Positions 18,691-28,593 are shown, counted from the stretch's first letter. The stretch: 64,000 nt of DNA from R-RK-3 sp963842775 (GCA_963842775.1 CAWJHQ010000006.1:186001-250000); one strand, 5' to 3'. Numbers and translations are program-made. The notes: a model not told the origin generated them from the sequence alone.

Positions 18691-21060
18691 ATGCAAAAGC
18701 ACCACAAGCCGGAAAACCCACCGGAAGGTGAGGTATCGTTCAGTCTCGGTTTCGAGCGCTTGGGGCTGTTGCCGCTGCATTACCGGTGGCCTGCGCTGGT
18801 ATTCGCCATCGCCATATCGATATTCGCCGCATTCGGCATCGAGCGCATCACGGTCGACGATTCCCTCACCGAGCTGTTCCGCGCCGACACGCCCGATTTC
18901 AAGCAATATGAGCGCCTGTCGAGCCGGTTCCCGTCGAGCGAATACGACGTGCTCGTGGTGGTCGAAGGGCCGACGCTGCTGGAGCGTCAATCGCTGGAGG
19001 CCCTGCGCGACACCGTCATCGAGATGCAGTTCGTCCCCGGAATGCAGGGCCTGATCTCGATCTTTTCGGCCCGCGCCTCTCCCGAACCCGGCCGGCTGCC
19101 GGCGCCGCTCTTCCCCGGAACGCTGCCCGAGGGCGAAGCCTACACGCAGCTCATCCGCGATATCAGGCAGAACCGGATCATCGCCGGCAAAATCCTGTCG
19201 GACGATGGGCAACTGACGCTGATCGTCGTCGCGCTCGATCCGGAGGCGGCGAAAACCGGCGTTCTCGACGATGCCATCCGCGAGATCAAGGAGACCACGA
19301 TCCGCCATCTCGACGGAACCGGCCTCAGCGCGCAACTGGCCGGCGCGCCGGTGATGCAGCTCGAAATCCGCAATGCGGTGCAGCGCGACCGCATCGTCTA
19401 TAACGGGCTGGGGTTCCTCATCGGCGTCGTCATCGCGATGGTTTTCTTCCGGCATTTCTCCTTCATGGCGATTGCCGCCGTGCCGCCCGCCATCGCCATT
19501 CTCTGGTCGCTCGGAACGCTCGGCTGGATGGATTTCCGGCTCAACCTGTTCCTCAACGTCATCTCGCCGCTGACCATGGTCATGGGCTTCGCCAATTCGA
19601 TGCAGATGACCTTCGCCCTGCGCGACCGGATGCTGAGCGGCGACAGCCGTTTGCAGGCGATCAGACATGCCGTGCTGGTCGTCGGCCCCGCCTGTTTCCT
19701 CAACGGCGCGACGGCGGCGCTCTCCTTCATCGCGCTCACCTTCGCCGACAGCGCGCTGATCCAGACGTTCGGCATCGCCGGGGCGATCTGCATGGCGGTG
19801 ACCTTCCTCGCCGTCATCATCGTGCTGCCGCTGCTGGCGGTGCTGCTGCTCAGCAATGACAGCCGGGTCGCGGCGAAACTGGCGGAACAGGACGGGGCGA
19901 TGCGCGTCCTGCGCAGCTTCTGCGCCGCGACAGCTAGCCTCGTCACCCGCCGCCCATGGGCATTCGCCGGCATGGGGCTGGGCCTCGTCATCGGCTTCGG
20001 CGTGGCGCATGTGACGCTCGAGCCCCGCTACCGCCTCGCCGACCAGGTGCCGGACCGCGAGCAGGCCGTCGCGGCATCGAGCCGGCTGGACATGAAGCTG
20101 ACGGGCGCCAATCCGGTGGACGTCATGATAGAGCTGCCGCCCGGAGCGACCATGTATGAGGCCGGCCCGCTCGGCGTCATCGGCGAGGTGCACCGGGTCG
20201 TCGAGAAACAGGCGGGCGTCGGCAATGTCTGGTCGGTGGAAACCATGGTGCGCTGGCTGGCCGAGTCGGGCCAGAAGGACATCCCCACGCTCAAAACCTA
20301 TATCGGCCTGCTGCCGGACCATCTGACGCGCCGGTTCGTCACCGCCGAGCAGGACGCCGCCGTCGTCACCGGCCGCATTCCCGACATCGACGCCAGCGAT
20401 CTGCTGCCGACCGTCAACAAACTCGACGCGGCATTGGAGTCCGTCCGGCAAGCGCATCCCGATTACGAGATTTCCGTCAGCGGCCTTGCGGTGATCGCCG
20501 CGCGCAACAGCGCCGCGATGATCCAGAAGATCAATCTGATGCTGACGGCGGAAATGGTGATCGTCTCCGCGCTGATCGGCCTCGCCTTCCGCTCCTTCCT
20601 GATCGGCGCGGTGAGCCTCTTGCCGGGGCTGTTCCCCGTCGTCACCTCCGGCGCGTCGCTGGCGCTCACCGGCGAGGGCATGCAATTCGCCAGCATCATC
20701 GCGCTGACCGTCGCCTTCGGGCTGGGGCTGAACGCGACCATCCACTATCTGAACCGGCTGAAACGGGAAGACCTGCCGGGGGTCGATCCGGTGGAAGCGG
20801 CGTCGCGCGCCACCGTGCTGATGGGACCGGCGCTGATTCTGACCAGCATCGTGCTCGCCTGCGGGCTGGCCGTGACGGTCTTCTCCGACCTGCCGTCGCT
20901 GCGGCTGTTCGGCCGGCTGAGCGCCACCACCCTGCTCGCCGCGATGGTCGGCGGCCTGCTGCTGCTGCCGGCCTGCATGTTGTTGGTAAGACGCGCCGAG
21001 AATGCCGCGCGGCGGCGGTTCTCGCGGCGGCGCCGCGATCTGGCGCCGGACATGCCGTGA
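18691..21060 (+). CDS. MMPL/RND-family exporter (HpnN-like)
   Basis: 789 residues with twelve predicted membrane helices in the RND arrangement: one helix near residue 35, a periplasmic loop of ~190 residues, a block of five helices, then the same pattern repeated. Both sterol-sensing/MMPL halves are evident (hydrophobic IVYNGLGFLIGVVIAMVFF in the first, MIVSALIGLAFRSFLIGAV in the second). Related RND proteins export hydrophobic molecules; in Rhodopseudomonas HpnN moves hopanoids to the outer membrane, but no hopanoid gene is adjacent, so substrate is open. ATG at 18691 is chosen over an upstream in-frame TTG at 18643; its ribosome site (AGGGGG) is very close to the start, so the start is not certain. 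Confidence 0.82.
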   Translation: MQKHHKPENPPEGEVSFSLGFERLGLLPLHYRWPALVFAIAISIFAAFGIERITVDDSLTELFRADTPDFKQYERLSSRFPSSEYDVLVVVEGPTLLERQSLEALRDTVIEMQFVPGMQGLISIFSARASPEPGRLPAPLFPGTLPEGEAYTQLIRDIRQNRIIAGKILSDDGQLTLIVVALDPEAAKTGVLDDAIREIKETTIRHLDGTGLSAQLAGAPVMQLEIRNAVQRDRIVYNGLGFLIGVVIAMVFFRHFSFMAIAAVPPAIAILWSLGTLGWMDFRLNLFLNVISPLTMVMGFANSMQMTFALRDRMLSGDSRLQAIRHAVLVVGPACFLNGATAALSFIALTFADSALIQTFGIAGAICMAVTFLAVIIVLPLLAVLLLSNDSRVAAKLAEQDGAMRVLRSFCAATASLVTRRPWAFAGMGLGLVIGFGVAHVTLEPRYRLADQVPDREQAVAASSRLDMKLTGANPVDVMIELPPGATMYEAGPLGVIGEVHRVVEKQAGVGNVWSVETMVRWLAESGQKDIPTLKTYIGLLPDHLTRRFVTAEQDAAVVTGRIPDIDASDLLPTVNKLDAALESVRQAHPDYEISVSGLAVIAARNSAAMIQKINLMLTAEMVIVSALIGLAFRSFLIGAVSLLPGLFPVVTSGASLALTGEGMQFASIIALTVAFGLGLNATIHYLNRLKREDLPGVDPVEAASRATVLMGPALILTSIVLACGLAVTVFSDLPSLRLFGRLSATTLLAAMVGGLLLLPACMLLVRRAENAARRRFSRRRRDLAPDMP

Positions 21061-21160
21061 GCCACAACTTGACGCCCCCGTCCCGGATGGCTAAGTCCAT
21101 GCGGGTGACATGCCGGGTGCGGACACGCTGACGCGCCGCCGGCAAGTGTGAAAGTCGACA

Positions 21161-21727
21161 ATGTCCCGCATCGAGATGGAAAGAGAGCCAGGCCTGTTCG
21201 GCAAGCTGCGCCTTTGGGGCCGCTTCAGCCTGCTCGGCCTCGCCGCCGCCATTCTCGCGCTGGCTGCCGACCAGGCGCACAAATACTGGATGATCGAGAC
21301 CTACCGCATCGCCGAGCGCGGCCGCGTCGAGATCACGCCGTTCCTCGATCTGGTGATGATCTGGAACCGCGGCATCTCCTACGGGCTCCTGCAGCAGGAC
21401 AGCCTTACGGGACGGCTGCTGCTGATGGTGTTTTCCGTCACCGCCGTGACCGTCCTGTATCTGTGGATGAGCAATGCGGCCTCCCGGCTGGTTGCGGTCT
21501 CGCTCGGCCTGATCGTCGGCGGCGCGCTGGGCAACATCGCCGACCGGATCATGCATGGCGCGGTGGCCGATTTCTTCTCCTTCCACTATGCCGGCTATTA
21601 TTGGTACGTCTTCAACATCGCCGATGTGGCGATCACCGCCGGCGTCATCGGCCTTATCCTCGACTGGCTTATTACGCCCACCCCATCTGAGGGCAGCCAC
21701 CGGACGCAAGGCCCCGGCGGCGGTTAG
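21161..21727 (+). CDS. lspA: Lipoprotein signal peptidase (signal peptidase II)
   Basis: 188 residues, four membrane helices. Cleaves the signal peptide of prolipoproteins after lipid attachment. The two catalytic aspartates are in the family motifs GNIADRIMHG and YVFNIADVAI. ADQAHKYW in the first helix is also characteristic. ATG at 21161; ATG at 21176 is possible as neither has a strong ribosome site. A Pro/Ser/Gly-rich tail follows the last helix. Confidence 0.9.
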   Translation: MSRIEMEREPGLFGKLRLWGRFSLLGLAAAILALAADQAHKYWMIETYRIAERGRVEITPFLDLVMIWNRGISYGLLQQDSLTGRLLLMVFSVTAVTVLYLWMSNAASRLVAVSLGLIVGGALGNIADRIMHGAVADFFSFHYAGYYWYVFNIADVAITAGVIGLILDWLITPTPSEGSHRTQGPGGG

Positions 21728-21882
21728 ACAGCCCAGGGCCTTGCGCGCTCACGCCTTCTGTCGCCCCGGCCCATTCGCGTCACATTGCCGAAAGGTGATT
21801 GGATTCCCGGCTCCGCCTGCGGCGGTCCGGGACGATGTCAGTGGATGGTCACCGAATTCGGTATTCAAACACCAACTCCTGA

Positions 21883-23937
21883 AACAAGGCTCTTGGTCTG
21901 TCGGAGGAGGTGATCAGCGCGCTGTCGGGGATGATGTGGTGGTGGTCCTCCAATGGTGTCGAGGACAAGCATATCCGTGAAGCAGGCCTTGATCCGGACG
22001 ATCGGACGCTGCGCCTCGCAGTTCGTCTGGCGCGCGAGCTGACCGGTTTCCCGCGCCATCTCAGCCAGCATACGGGCGGCTTCGTCATCACGCGGGGGCT
22101 GCTCGAAGAGATCGTGCCCATCGGCAATGCCGCCATGCCCGAGCGCACCTTCATTGAATGGGATAAGGACGATCTCGATCAGCTCGGCCTGTTGAAGATC
22201 GACGTGCTCGCCCTCGGCATGCTGACCTGCATCCGCAAAAGCTTCGATCTCCTGAAGTCGCTCTATGGCGACAAGAATTACACGCTTACCGGCGTACCTT
22301 CGCACGACGAAAAGGTCTACGACATGATCTGCAACGCCGACACGGTCGGCGTCTTTCAGATCGAGAGCCGGGCGCAAATGTCGATGCTGCCGCGTCTCAA
22401 ACCCCGCAAATTCTACGATCTCGTCATCGAGGTCGCCATCGTTCGCCCCGGCCCGATCCAGGGCGATATGGTGCACCCTTATCTGCGGCGGCGCGACAAG
22501 AAGGAGGACGTGCATTATCCGAGCGAAGCCTTGAGAGCGGTGCTTGAAAAAACGCTCGGCGTACCGCTTTTCCAGGAGCAGGCGATGAAAATCGCCATCG
22601 TCGCCGGCGGTTTCTCGCCGGGCGAGGCCGATCAGCTCCGCCGTGCCATGGCGACTTTCCGTCATGCCGGCACGATCCAGACTTTCAGGGACAAGCTGAT
22701 CGGGGGAATGGTGAAAAACGGTTATGCGCGTGATTTCGCCGAGCGCTGTTTCCGCCAGATCGAGGGTTTTGGCGAATATGGCTTCCCTGAAAGCCATGCC
22801 GCCGCCTTCGCCCTGCTCGCCTATGTCTCGTCTTGGATCAAATGCCACCATCCCGATGTCTTCGCCTGTGCGCTGCTGAATTCGCAGCCCATGGGTTTCT
22901 ATGCGCCCGCCCAGATCGTCCGCGATTTCCGCGATCACGACGGCGAGGCGCGCGAGGTGGATATCAACCACAGCCTCTGGGATTGCACCTTGGAGCCGCG
23001 CGGCGCCGATGCTCCCGCCCTCTCCCACAAGAGAGGGCAAGAAAGCGGCCCCGCCGAACCAGCCAATGCCCTGCGGCTCGGCTTCCGGCTGGTGAAGGGG
23101 CTGAGCGAGGCTGACGCCAAGGCGATCATGGAAAACCGCGGCGAGAACTATCGCTCGCTCGACGATTTCGCCGCCCGCAGTGGCCTTCCGGTCCGCAAGC
23201 TGAAGGTGCTCGCCGAAGCCGACGCCTTCCGCTCCATCAGGCTCGACCGGCGCCAGGCGCTCTGGGCCGTCTCGCGCTATGCGGAAACCGGCACACCCGC
23301 CGCCCTGCTAGAAAGCCTACCGCTTTTTGCCGCCGCCGCCAGCTCTCCGCTCGCATGCGAGGCCGATGTGCGCCTGCCGAAAATGGCGCTCGGCGAGCAT
23401 GTTCTGGCCGATTACATTGCCATCCGCATGTCGCTGAAGGCTCATCCGATGGCGCTGCTTCGCGAGGATTTCCAGCCGCGCGGCTATCTCGAAACGGCGG
23501 CGCTGCGCCACATCCCATCGGGCCGCATCGTCAGGACGGCCGGCATCGTGCTCATCCGGCAGAGACCCGGCACCGCATCCGGCGTGATCTTCTCCACTCT
23601 CGAAGACGAGACCGGCATCGCCAACATCATCATCTGGCCGAAAGTCTTCGAGCAATATCGGCGCATCGTGCTCGGCGCGCGGTTGCTCGGTGTTCGCGGC
23701 CAACTGCAGAGCGAACAGGGCGTCATCCACATCATCGCGCGCGAGCTTTTCGATATGAGCGGGCACTTGGCCCAGCTAGCCGAAAAATCGCCCGATGCCG
23801 GCGATTTCCTCTCGCCCGGCGATGAGGTGAAGCGTTCGGTCGAGGACGATGCCCGCGCCCAGAAGCCGCGCAGGAAACAATCGCCGCACGAGGATCTTGT
23901 CTCGCAGACGTTGCCGAAGGGGCGGAATTTTCATTGA
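21883..23937 (+). pseudogene. dnaE2: Error-prone DNA polymerase DnaE2, 5'-truncated
   Basis: The reading is clearly the C-terminal ~680 residues of DnaE2/ImuC (normally ~1080): it opens with KALGLSEEV, then GFPRHLSQHTGGFVIT, the third catalytic aspartate in LLKIDVLALGML, GFGEYGFPESHAAAFALL, a helix-hairpin-helix region and a C-terminal OB fold. The PHP domain and the palm segment with the other two catalytic aspartates (PDIDVDF in relatives) are absent. An in-frame TGA stands at 21880 and nothing upstream resembles the missing part. A GTG at 21910 with GGAGGAG could start a protein, but it could not polymerise DNA by the usual mechanism. No imuA or imuB is nearby. A remnant, or an assembly junction near 21880. 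Confidence 0.82.
23017..23038. repeat. Family A repeat fragment inside dnaE2
   Basis: 8-bp perfect arms GCCCTCTC and GAGAGGGC around CCACAA, identical in design to the ends of the intergenic family A repeats at 5343 and 27250. It is in frame and adds a Ser/His/Lys/Arg-rich patch between TLEPRG and NALRLGF, where relatives have a variable linker. Confidence 0.55.
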
Positions 23938-24002
23938 AACTGCCGCTTAGAGCGGCGGAACTCTTAATAGGAATCGGAAGCGCCGCTCCAGCTTTTTGTT
24001 TC

Positions 24003-24053
24003 AGCATCGGATTTGTCCGAAAACCGCTGCGCACTTTTCGGTCCGATGCTCTA
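24003..24053. repeat. Palindromic repeat, family C (copy 2), touching a stop codon
   Basis: AGCATCGGATTTGTCCGAAAACCGC paired with TTTTCGGTCCGATGCT. The final CTCTAG overlaps the TAG stop (24051-24053, minus strand) of the SDR gene. The remaining bases back to dnaE2 at 23938 hold no gene. Confidence 0.75.
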
Positions 24054-24815
24054 GGCGATCGTCACACCGCCATCCGCAACAATGACCTGTCCGGTAATGA
24101 AGCTCGACGCCGGCGCTGCGAGGAACGCGGCGATCGGCCCGATTTCGTCCGGCTCGCCGATCCGGCGCAGCGGCGTCACCGCATTGCGCCGCTTGACGGC
24201 CTCTTCATTCTCCCAAAGCGCCTTGGCGAAATCGGTCTTCACGAGGCCCGGCGCGATGCAGTTGATGCGCACGTTCTTGGGACCCCATTCCGCCGCCAGA
24301 TTGCGGGCGAGCGCGAAATCGGCCGCCTTCGAAATGCCGTAGCCGCCGAGCATCGGCGAGGCCCGCAGGCCGGCGATGGAGGACACGATCACCACGGCGC
24401 CGCCGCCCTGCTTCGCCATATCGGGCATCGTGAGATTGCAGAGCCAGAGATTGCTCTTCACATTGGAGCCCATGATCTTGTCGAAGGCTTCGTCGGTGAG
24501 ATCGCTCATCGGGCCGTAGGACGGGTTCACGGCCGCATTGCAGACCAGGATGTCGACCTGTCCCCAATGGGCTTTCGTCTTTGCGACCAGCGCCTCGACT
24601 TCGTCCCTGCGCCCGATATTGCAGGGGATGACGGTGGCTTCGCCGCCTTCCGCCTTGATGGCAGCGGCGACCTCTTCGCAGGGCTCCGCCTTGCGGCTGG
24701 AGACGACGACTTTTGCACCGAGCCGGGCCATCGTCTCGGCGATGGAGCGCCCGATGCCGCGGCTGGAGCCGGTAATGATTGCGACCTTGCCGTCCAGACG
24801 AAATGGATCCTTCAT
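24051..24815 (-). CDS. Short-chain dehydrogenase/reductase
   Basis: 254 residues, classical SDR. NAD(P) site TGSSRGIGRSIAE, NNAG-equivalent CNAAVNP, catalytic serine in VSSIAG and YGISK for the tyrosine/lysine pair, and the C-terminal GQVIVADGG. ATG at 24815 follows AGGAGGGGG, the best ribosome site in this cluster. It ends the strand-minus operon that begins with the acyl-CoA dehydrogenase and kinase-like gene. An oxidoreductase of this class (LvaD) accompanies the kinase and dehydrogenase in the levulinate operon of Pseudomonas putida, which makes a role on a hydroxy- or keto-acyl-CoA likely; substrate otherwise unknown. Confidence 0.88.
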   Translation of the reverse strand: MKDPFRLDGKVAIITGSSRGIGRSIAETMARLGAKVVVSSRKAEPCEEVAAAIKAEGGEATVIPCNIGRRDEVEALVAKTKAHWGQVDILVCNAAVNPSYGPMSDLTDEAFDKIMGSNVKSNLWLCNLTMPDMAKQGGGAVVIVSSIAGLRASPMLGGYGISKAADFALARNLAAEWGPKNVRINCIAPGLVKTDFAKALWENEEAVKRRNAVTPLRRIGEPDEIGPIAAFLAAPASSFITGQVIVADGGVTIA

Positions 24816-24846
24816 GAGCCCCCTCCTGAGAGACTGTCAGTGTGAT

Positions 24847-25937
24847 TTAACCGGCGATGTCCCAGGCGCGGTCGGCGAGCAGTATCGCAATCGGCCCCAT
24901 GCTGATCGCCGAGCTGTTCGAGGCATTGCCAGCCCGCGCCCGCGCCAGCACGCCTTCGAGAATGACCGCGAGGCGGAACAGGCAGAAGGCGATGTGGAAC
25001 GGCGTGATGTCGCCGCTGCGCCCGGTGCGCTCCTTGTAGAACGCGACGAGTTCCTCCTGCGGCGGGATGCCCAGCGCGTCCAGATCGAGCCCCATCAGCC
25101 CGTCATACATGCCGTGCGGCATGTTGTGCCGGATGCAGACATAGGCGAGATCGGCCATCGGATGACCGAGCGTGGAAAGCTCCCAATCGAAAATCCCGAT
25201 GACGCGCGGCTCGGCCTCGTGGAACATCATATTGTCGAAGCGGAAATCGCCGTGGCACGATGACCGTTTCGTCGTCGCCCTCCGGGAATGTTCTTCGGTA
25301 GCCAGGCGACGAGCTTGTCGATGGACGGGTTGACGCGTCCGTCGGTCTGCGAGCCTTCCCACTGCTTGCTCCAGCGCGCGATCTGCCGCGCGAAATAGCT
25401 GCCCGGCTTGCCGTAATCGGCCAGGCCGACGGCCCTGTAATCCACCTTGTGCAGCTTGGCGAGCGCGTCCATCAGGCCGATATAGATGGCGCGGCGCTCC
25501 TCCTTCGGCACTTCGGGCAAGGTCGGCGACCAGAAGACGCGGCCCCGCATGCGCTCCATGACATAGAACGGCGTGCCGACAATGGCGCGGTCGTCGCTGA
25601 AGAAATGCATGCGCGGCACCGGCACGTCGGTATCCCCTAGGGCCGACAGCACCCGATATTCCCGGTCGACCGCATGGGCAGACGGCAAGAGCTTGCCCGG
25701 CGGCTGCTTGCGCATGACGAACTCGCCCCTATCCGTCGAGAGGATGAAGGTCGGGTTCGACTGGCCGCCGCGCATCTGGCGAATGCCGTCCATCCGGGCG
25801 CCGACCTTGTCGAGCAGCAGCTTTTCGAGCGCGGCGGTATCGAAGCGATGCGCCTCGCGCACCTCGACCGTCTCCGGCAGAGGCTCGCCCGCGCTCTCGG
25901 CTGCCGCGCCCGGCTCGTCACCTTGCATTGCGCTCAC
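24847..25937 (-). CDS. Aminoglycoside-phosphotransferase-fold acyl-CoA kinase (ACAD10/11 N-domain type), two +1 breaks
   Basis: APH-like kinase of about 362 residues after repair. The nucleotide-binding part shows GGQSNPTFIL and EFVMRKQPPG (lysine); the catalytic loop HGDFRFDNMMF fits the HxDxxxxN kinase pattern, and the metal aspartate follows in IFDWELSTLGHPMADLAY. This group is not an antibiotic resistance gene: it corresponds to the kinase half of human ACAD10/ACAD11 and to LvaA, which phosphorylate the 4-hydroxyl of 4-hydroxyacyl-CoA. Two extra bases, near 25258 and 25280, break the frame just before the catalytic loop. GTG at 25937 overlaps the end of the acyl-CoA dehydrogenase gene by 20 bp, so the two are coupled. 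Confidence 0.85.
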
Positions 25938-27153
25938 CCGGCCCCTTATTCATATATTTGGCCAGTTCGACCTTGGCGATGGTCTCGCGATGCACTTCGT
26001 CCGGCCCGTCGGCCAGTCGCAGCGTTCTGTTGCCGGCCCACGCCTTGGCGAGGTGGAAATCCTGGCAGACGCCCGCGCCGCCATGCACCTGGATGGCCCG
26101 GTCGACAACCTTCTGCGTGACGTTCGGCGCGACCACCTTGATCATGGCGATCTCGGCCCGCGCCGCCTTGTTGCCGACCGTGTCCATCGCGTGCGCGGCG
26201 TGCATCGTCAGGAGCCGCGCCTGATCGATTTCCATGCGCGATTCGGCGATCCAATGCCGCGTCACGCCGTGGTCGGCGATCGGCTGGCCGAACGCCACGC
26301 GGGACAGCGCCCGGTGGCACATCGATTCCAGCGCGCGCTCCGCCACGCCGATGCAGCGCATGCAATGATGGATGCGGCCAGGGCCAAGGCGGCCTTGGGC
26401 GATCTCGAAGCCGCGTCCTTCGCCGAGCAGGATATTGCTCGCCGGCACGCGCACATTCTCGAAATTCACCTCGGCATGGCCGTGCGGCGCGTCGTCATAG
26501 CCGAACACCGTGAGCGGGCGCATCACGGTGACGCCGGGCGTATCGATCGGCACCAGGATCATCGACTGGCGCTGATGCTTCGCCGCGTCCGGATTGGTAA
26601 GGCCCATGACGATCAGGATCTTGCAGCGCGGGTCCATGGCGCCGGAGGTCCACCATTTCCGCCCGTTGATGACGTAATCGCCGCCATCGCGCTTGATCTC
26701 GGTCTGGATGTTGGTGGCATCCGATGATGCGACCGCCGGCTCGGTCATGGCAAAAGCCGAGCGGATCGTGCCTTCCATCAGCGGCTTCAGCCATTCGTCC
26801 TTATGCGCGGCGGTGCCATAGCGGATGATGGTCTCCATGTTGCCTGTATCGGGCGCGGAGCAATTGAACGCCTCCGACGCGATCGGCGACCGGCCCATCA
26901 CCTCGCACAGCGTGGCATATTCCACATTGGTCAGGGCATCGGGGTATTCGTGCTTCGGCAGGAAGAGGTTCCACAGCCCCTCTTCCTTTGCCCTCGCCTT
27001 CAACTCCTCCATGACTGCGGGAATGCTCCAGCGGCTCGGCGCTTCATCCAGTTGCGCAGCATAGACTTTCTCGGCCGGAATGACGTGCTCGTCCACGAAG
27101 TCCGTGATCCGGCGCTTCAGGACTTCGGCACGTTCGGAGATCGACGGCATCAT
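25918..27153 (-). CDS. Acyl-CoA dehydrogenase, ACAD10/11 (LvaC) type
   Basis: 411 residues with an intact frame. FAD-dependent dehydrogenase fold: AMTEPAVASSDA and WWTSGAMDPRCK for flavin and substrate, a C-terminal four-helix domain with QVHGGAGVCQD and the end motif ADGPDEVH. That last motif replaces the glutamate-bearing EGT segment of ordinary acyl-CoA dehydrogenases and marks the ACAD10/11 group. In that group the enzyme works with the phosphotransferase encoded next door, eliminating the phosphate from 4-phosphoacyl-CoA. First gene of the three-gene minus-strand unit with kinase and SDR. A family A repeat lies upstream. Confidence 0.88.
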   Translation of the reverse strand: MMPSISERAEVLKRRITDFVDEHVIPAEKVYAAQLDEAPSRWSIPAVMEELKARAKEEGLWNLFLPKHEYPDALTNVEYATLCEVMGRSPIASEAFNCSAPDTGNMETIIRYGTAAHKDEWLKPLMEGTIRSAFAMTEPAVASSDATNIQTEIKRDGGDYVINGRKWWTSGAMDPRCKILIVMGLTNPDAAKHQRQSMILVPIDTPGVTVMRPLTVFGYDDAPHGHAEVNFENVRVPASNILLGEGRGFEIAQGRLGPGRIHHCMRCIGVAERALESMCHRALSRVAFGQPIADHGVTRHWIAESRMEIDQARLLTMHAAHAMDTVGNKAARAEIAMIKVVAPNVTQKVVDRAIQVHGGAGVCQDFHLAKAWAGNRTLRLADGPDEVHRETIAKVELAKYMNKGPGERNAR

Positions 27154-27249
27154 GGGCGGTTTCCTAATCGCTGATTATGTCTTTTGCTCATTATGAATGT
27201 TGCGCCGGCCCGTCCAAGTCTATACCAGATCCGGCTGATCCGAACCCCT

Positions 27250-27363
27250 TCACCTCTCCCACGGGGAGAGGTCGGAATGCGGAGCATTCCGGGGTGAGGG
27301 GCTGTTCGCCATCAATCGTCTGTAACCCCTCACCCCGACCCTCTCCCAATGGGAGAGGGGGCG
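27250..27363. repeat. Palindromic intergenic repeat, family A (copy 2)
   Basis: Same architecture as 5343-5450: CACCTCTCCCACGGGGAGAGG, GGGGTGAGGGG, ATCAATCG, CCCCTCACCCC, then CCCTCTCCCAATGGGAGAGGG. The internal hairpin GGAATGCGGAGCATTCC differs from copy 1 (CGGCGCAAAGCGCCG) but pairs equally well, a compensated change that supports selection on, or copying of, a folded form. It occupies the space between the acyl-CoA dehydrogenase start and the thiolase stop. Confidence 0.8.
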
Positions 27364-27385
27364 ATACGGACGAATCCGTGGCGCG

Positions 27386-28570
27386 TTAGACGATTTCGAA
27401 CAGCCCGGCCGCACCCTGGCCGCCGCCGACGCACATCGTGACGACGGCATATTTCACGCCTCGGCGTTTGCCTTCGATCAGCGCGTGGCCGGTCATGCGC
27501 GCGCCGGACATGCCGTAGGGATGGCCGATGGAAATCGAGCCGCCGTTGACATTCAGCTTTTCCGACGGAATGCCGAGCCGGTCGCGGCAATAGATCACCT
27601 GGCTGGCGAAGGCTTCGTTAAGCTCCCACAGGCCGATATCGTCCATCTTCAGCCCGGCACGCTCCAACAGGCGCGGCACCGCGAAGACCGGCCCGATGCC
27701 CATTTCGTCGGGCTCGCAGCCGGCGACGACGAAGCCGCGATAGATGCCCATAGGCGTGATGCCGCGACGCGCCGCTTCCTTGTCGGACATCAGCACGCAG
27801 GCGCTGGCGCCGTCGGAAAGCTGGCTGGCATTGCCCGCCGTGATGAACTGATCCTCGCCGCGCACGGGCTTCAGCGCCGCGAGGCGCTTCGAGCGTGTGT
27901 CGACGGCCGATTGCCCTCATCCTTGTCGAGGGTGACCTGGCGCTGGGTGACCTCTTTCGTTTCCTTGTTCTCGACCGCCATCATCGTCGTCATCGGCACG
28001 ATCTCGTCCGAGAGCAGGCCTTCCTGCTGCGCGCGCGCCGTCTTCTGCTGGCTGGTCAGCGCATATTCGTCCTGCGCCTCGCGCGAGATGCCGTAGCGCT
28101 TCGCCACGATGTCGGCCGTCTCGATCATCGGCATGTAGATGGCCGGCTTGTTCTCCAGCAGCCAGGCATTGGCGTAATGGCTGCGGTTCATGGTCATCTG
28201 CGCCAGGCTGATCGAACTCCAGGCCGCCTCCGACCGCCACCGGCACGCCGTCGACGATGATGCTGCGGGCGGCGATCGCGATCGCCTGCAGGCCGGAGGA
28301 GCAGAAGCGGTTGACCGTCTGGCCCGCCGCTGTCACCGGAAGCCCCGCGCGCAATGCCGCCTGCCGCGCGATGTTACCGCCCGTCGCGCCTTCCGGCGTG
28401 CCGCAGCCCAGGGTCACGTCCTCGACGTCGCCCGGCTCGATCCCGGCGCGCTTCACCGCGTGGGCGATGACATGACCGCCCAGATCCGCGCCATGGGTGA
28501 TGTTGAACGCGCCACGAACTGCTCTGCCGATCGGAGTACGGGCGGTGGAAACGATGACGGCATCAGTCAT
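27386..28570 (-). CDS. Acetyl-CoA C-acyltransferase (thiolase), three +1 insertions
   Basis: About 394 residues, FadA/PhaA length. Active-site cysteine in VNRFCSSGLQ, NEAFASQ, histidine in GHPYGMSGAR and second cysteine in MCVGGGQG. Frame breaks: one extra base near 28216 (GAGTTCGATC instead of GAGTCGATC), and two near 27900-27910 around the segment DEGNRPDTRSKRL. With them removed the protein is continuous from ATG 28570 to TAA at 27386. It is followed on the operon side by an acyl-CoA ligase and a FadB-type enzyme, forming a second degradation cluster distinct from the fadEJI operon. Confidence 0.88.
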
Positions 28571-28593
28571 GTGCTGTTCCTCTGAAATGACTG

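Noticed and set aside
18571..20745. Long open frame (724 codons) on the minus strand opposite the MMPL gene
   Set aside because: It is an antisense shadow of high-GC codon use; composition is His/Arg/Asp-rich low complexity with no motif, while the plus strand encodes a clear transporter.
24847..25937. Aminoglycoside resistance gene
   Set aside because: The fold is APH-like, but the overlap with an ACAD10/11-type dehydrogenase and the sequence group indicate an acyl-CoA kinase.
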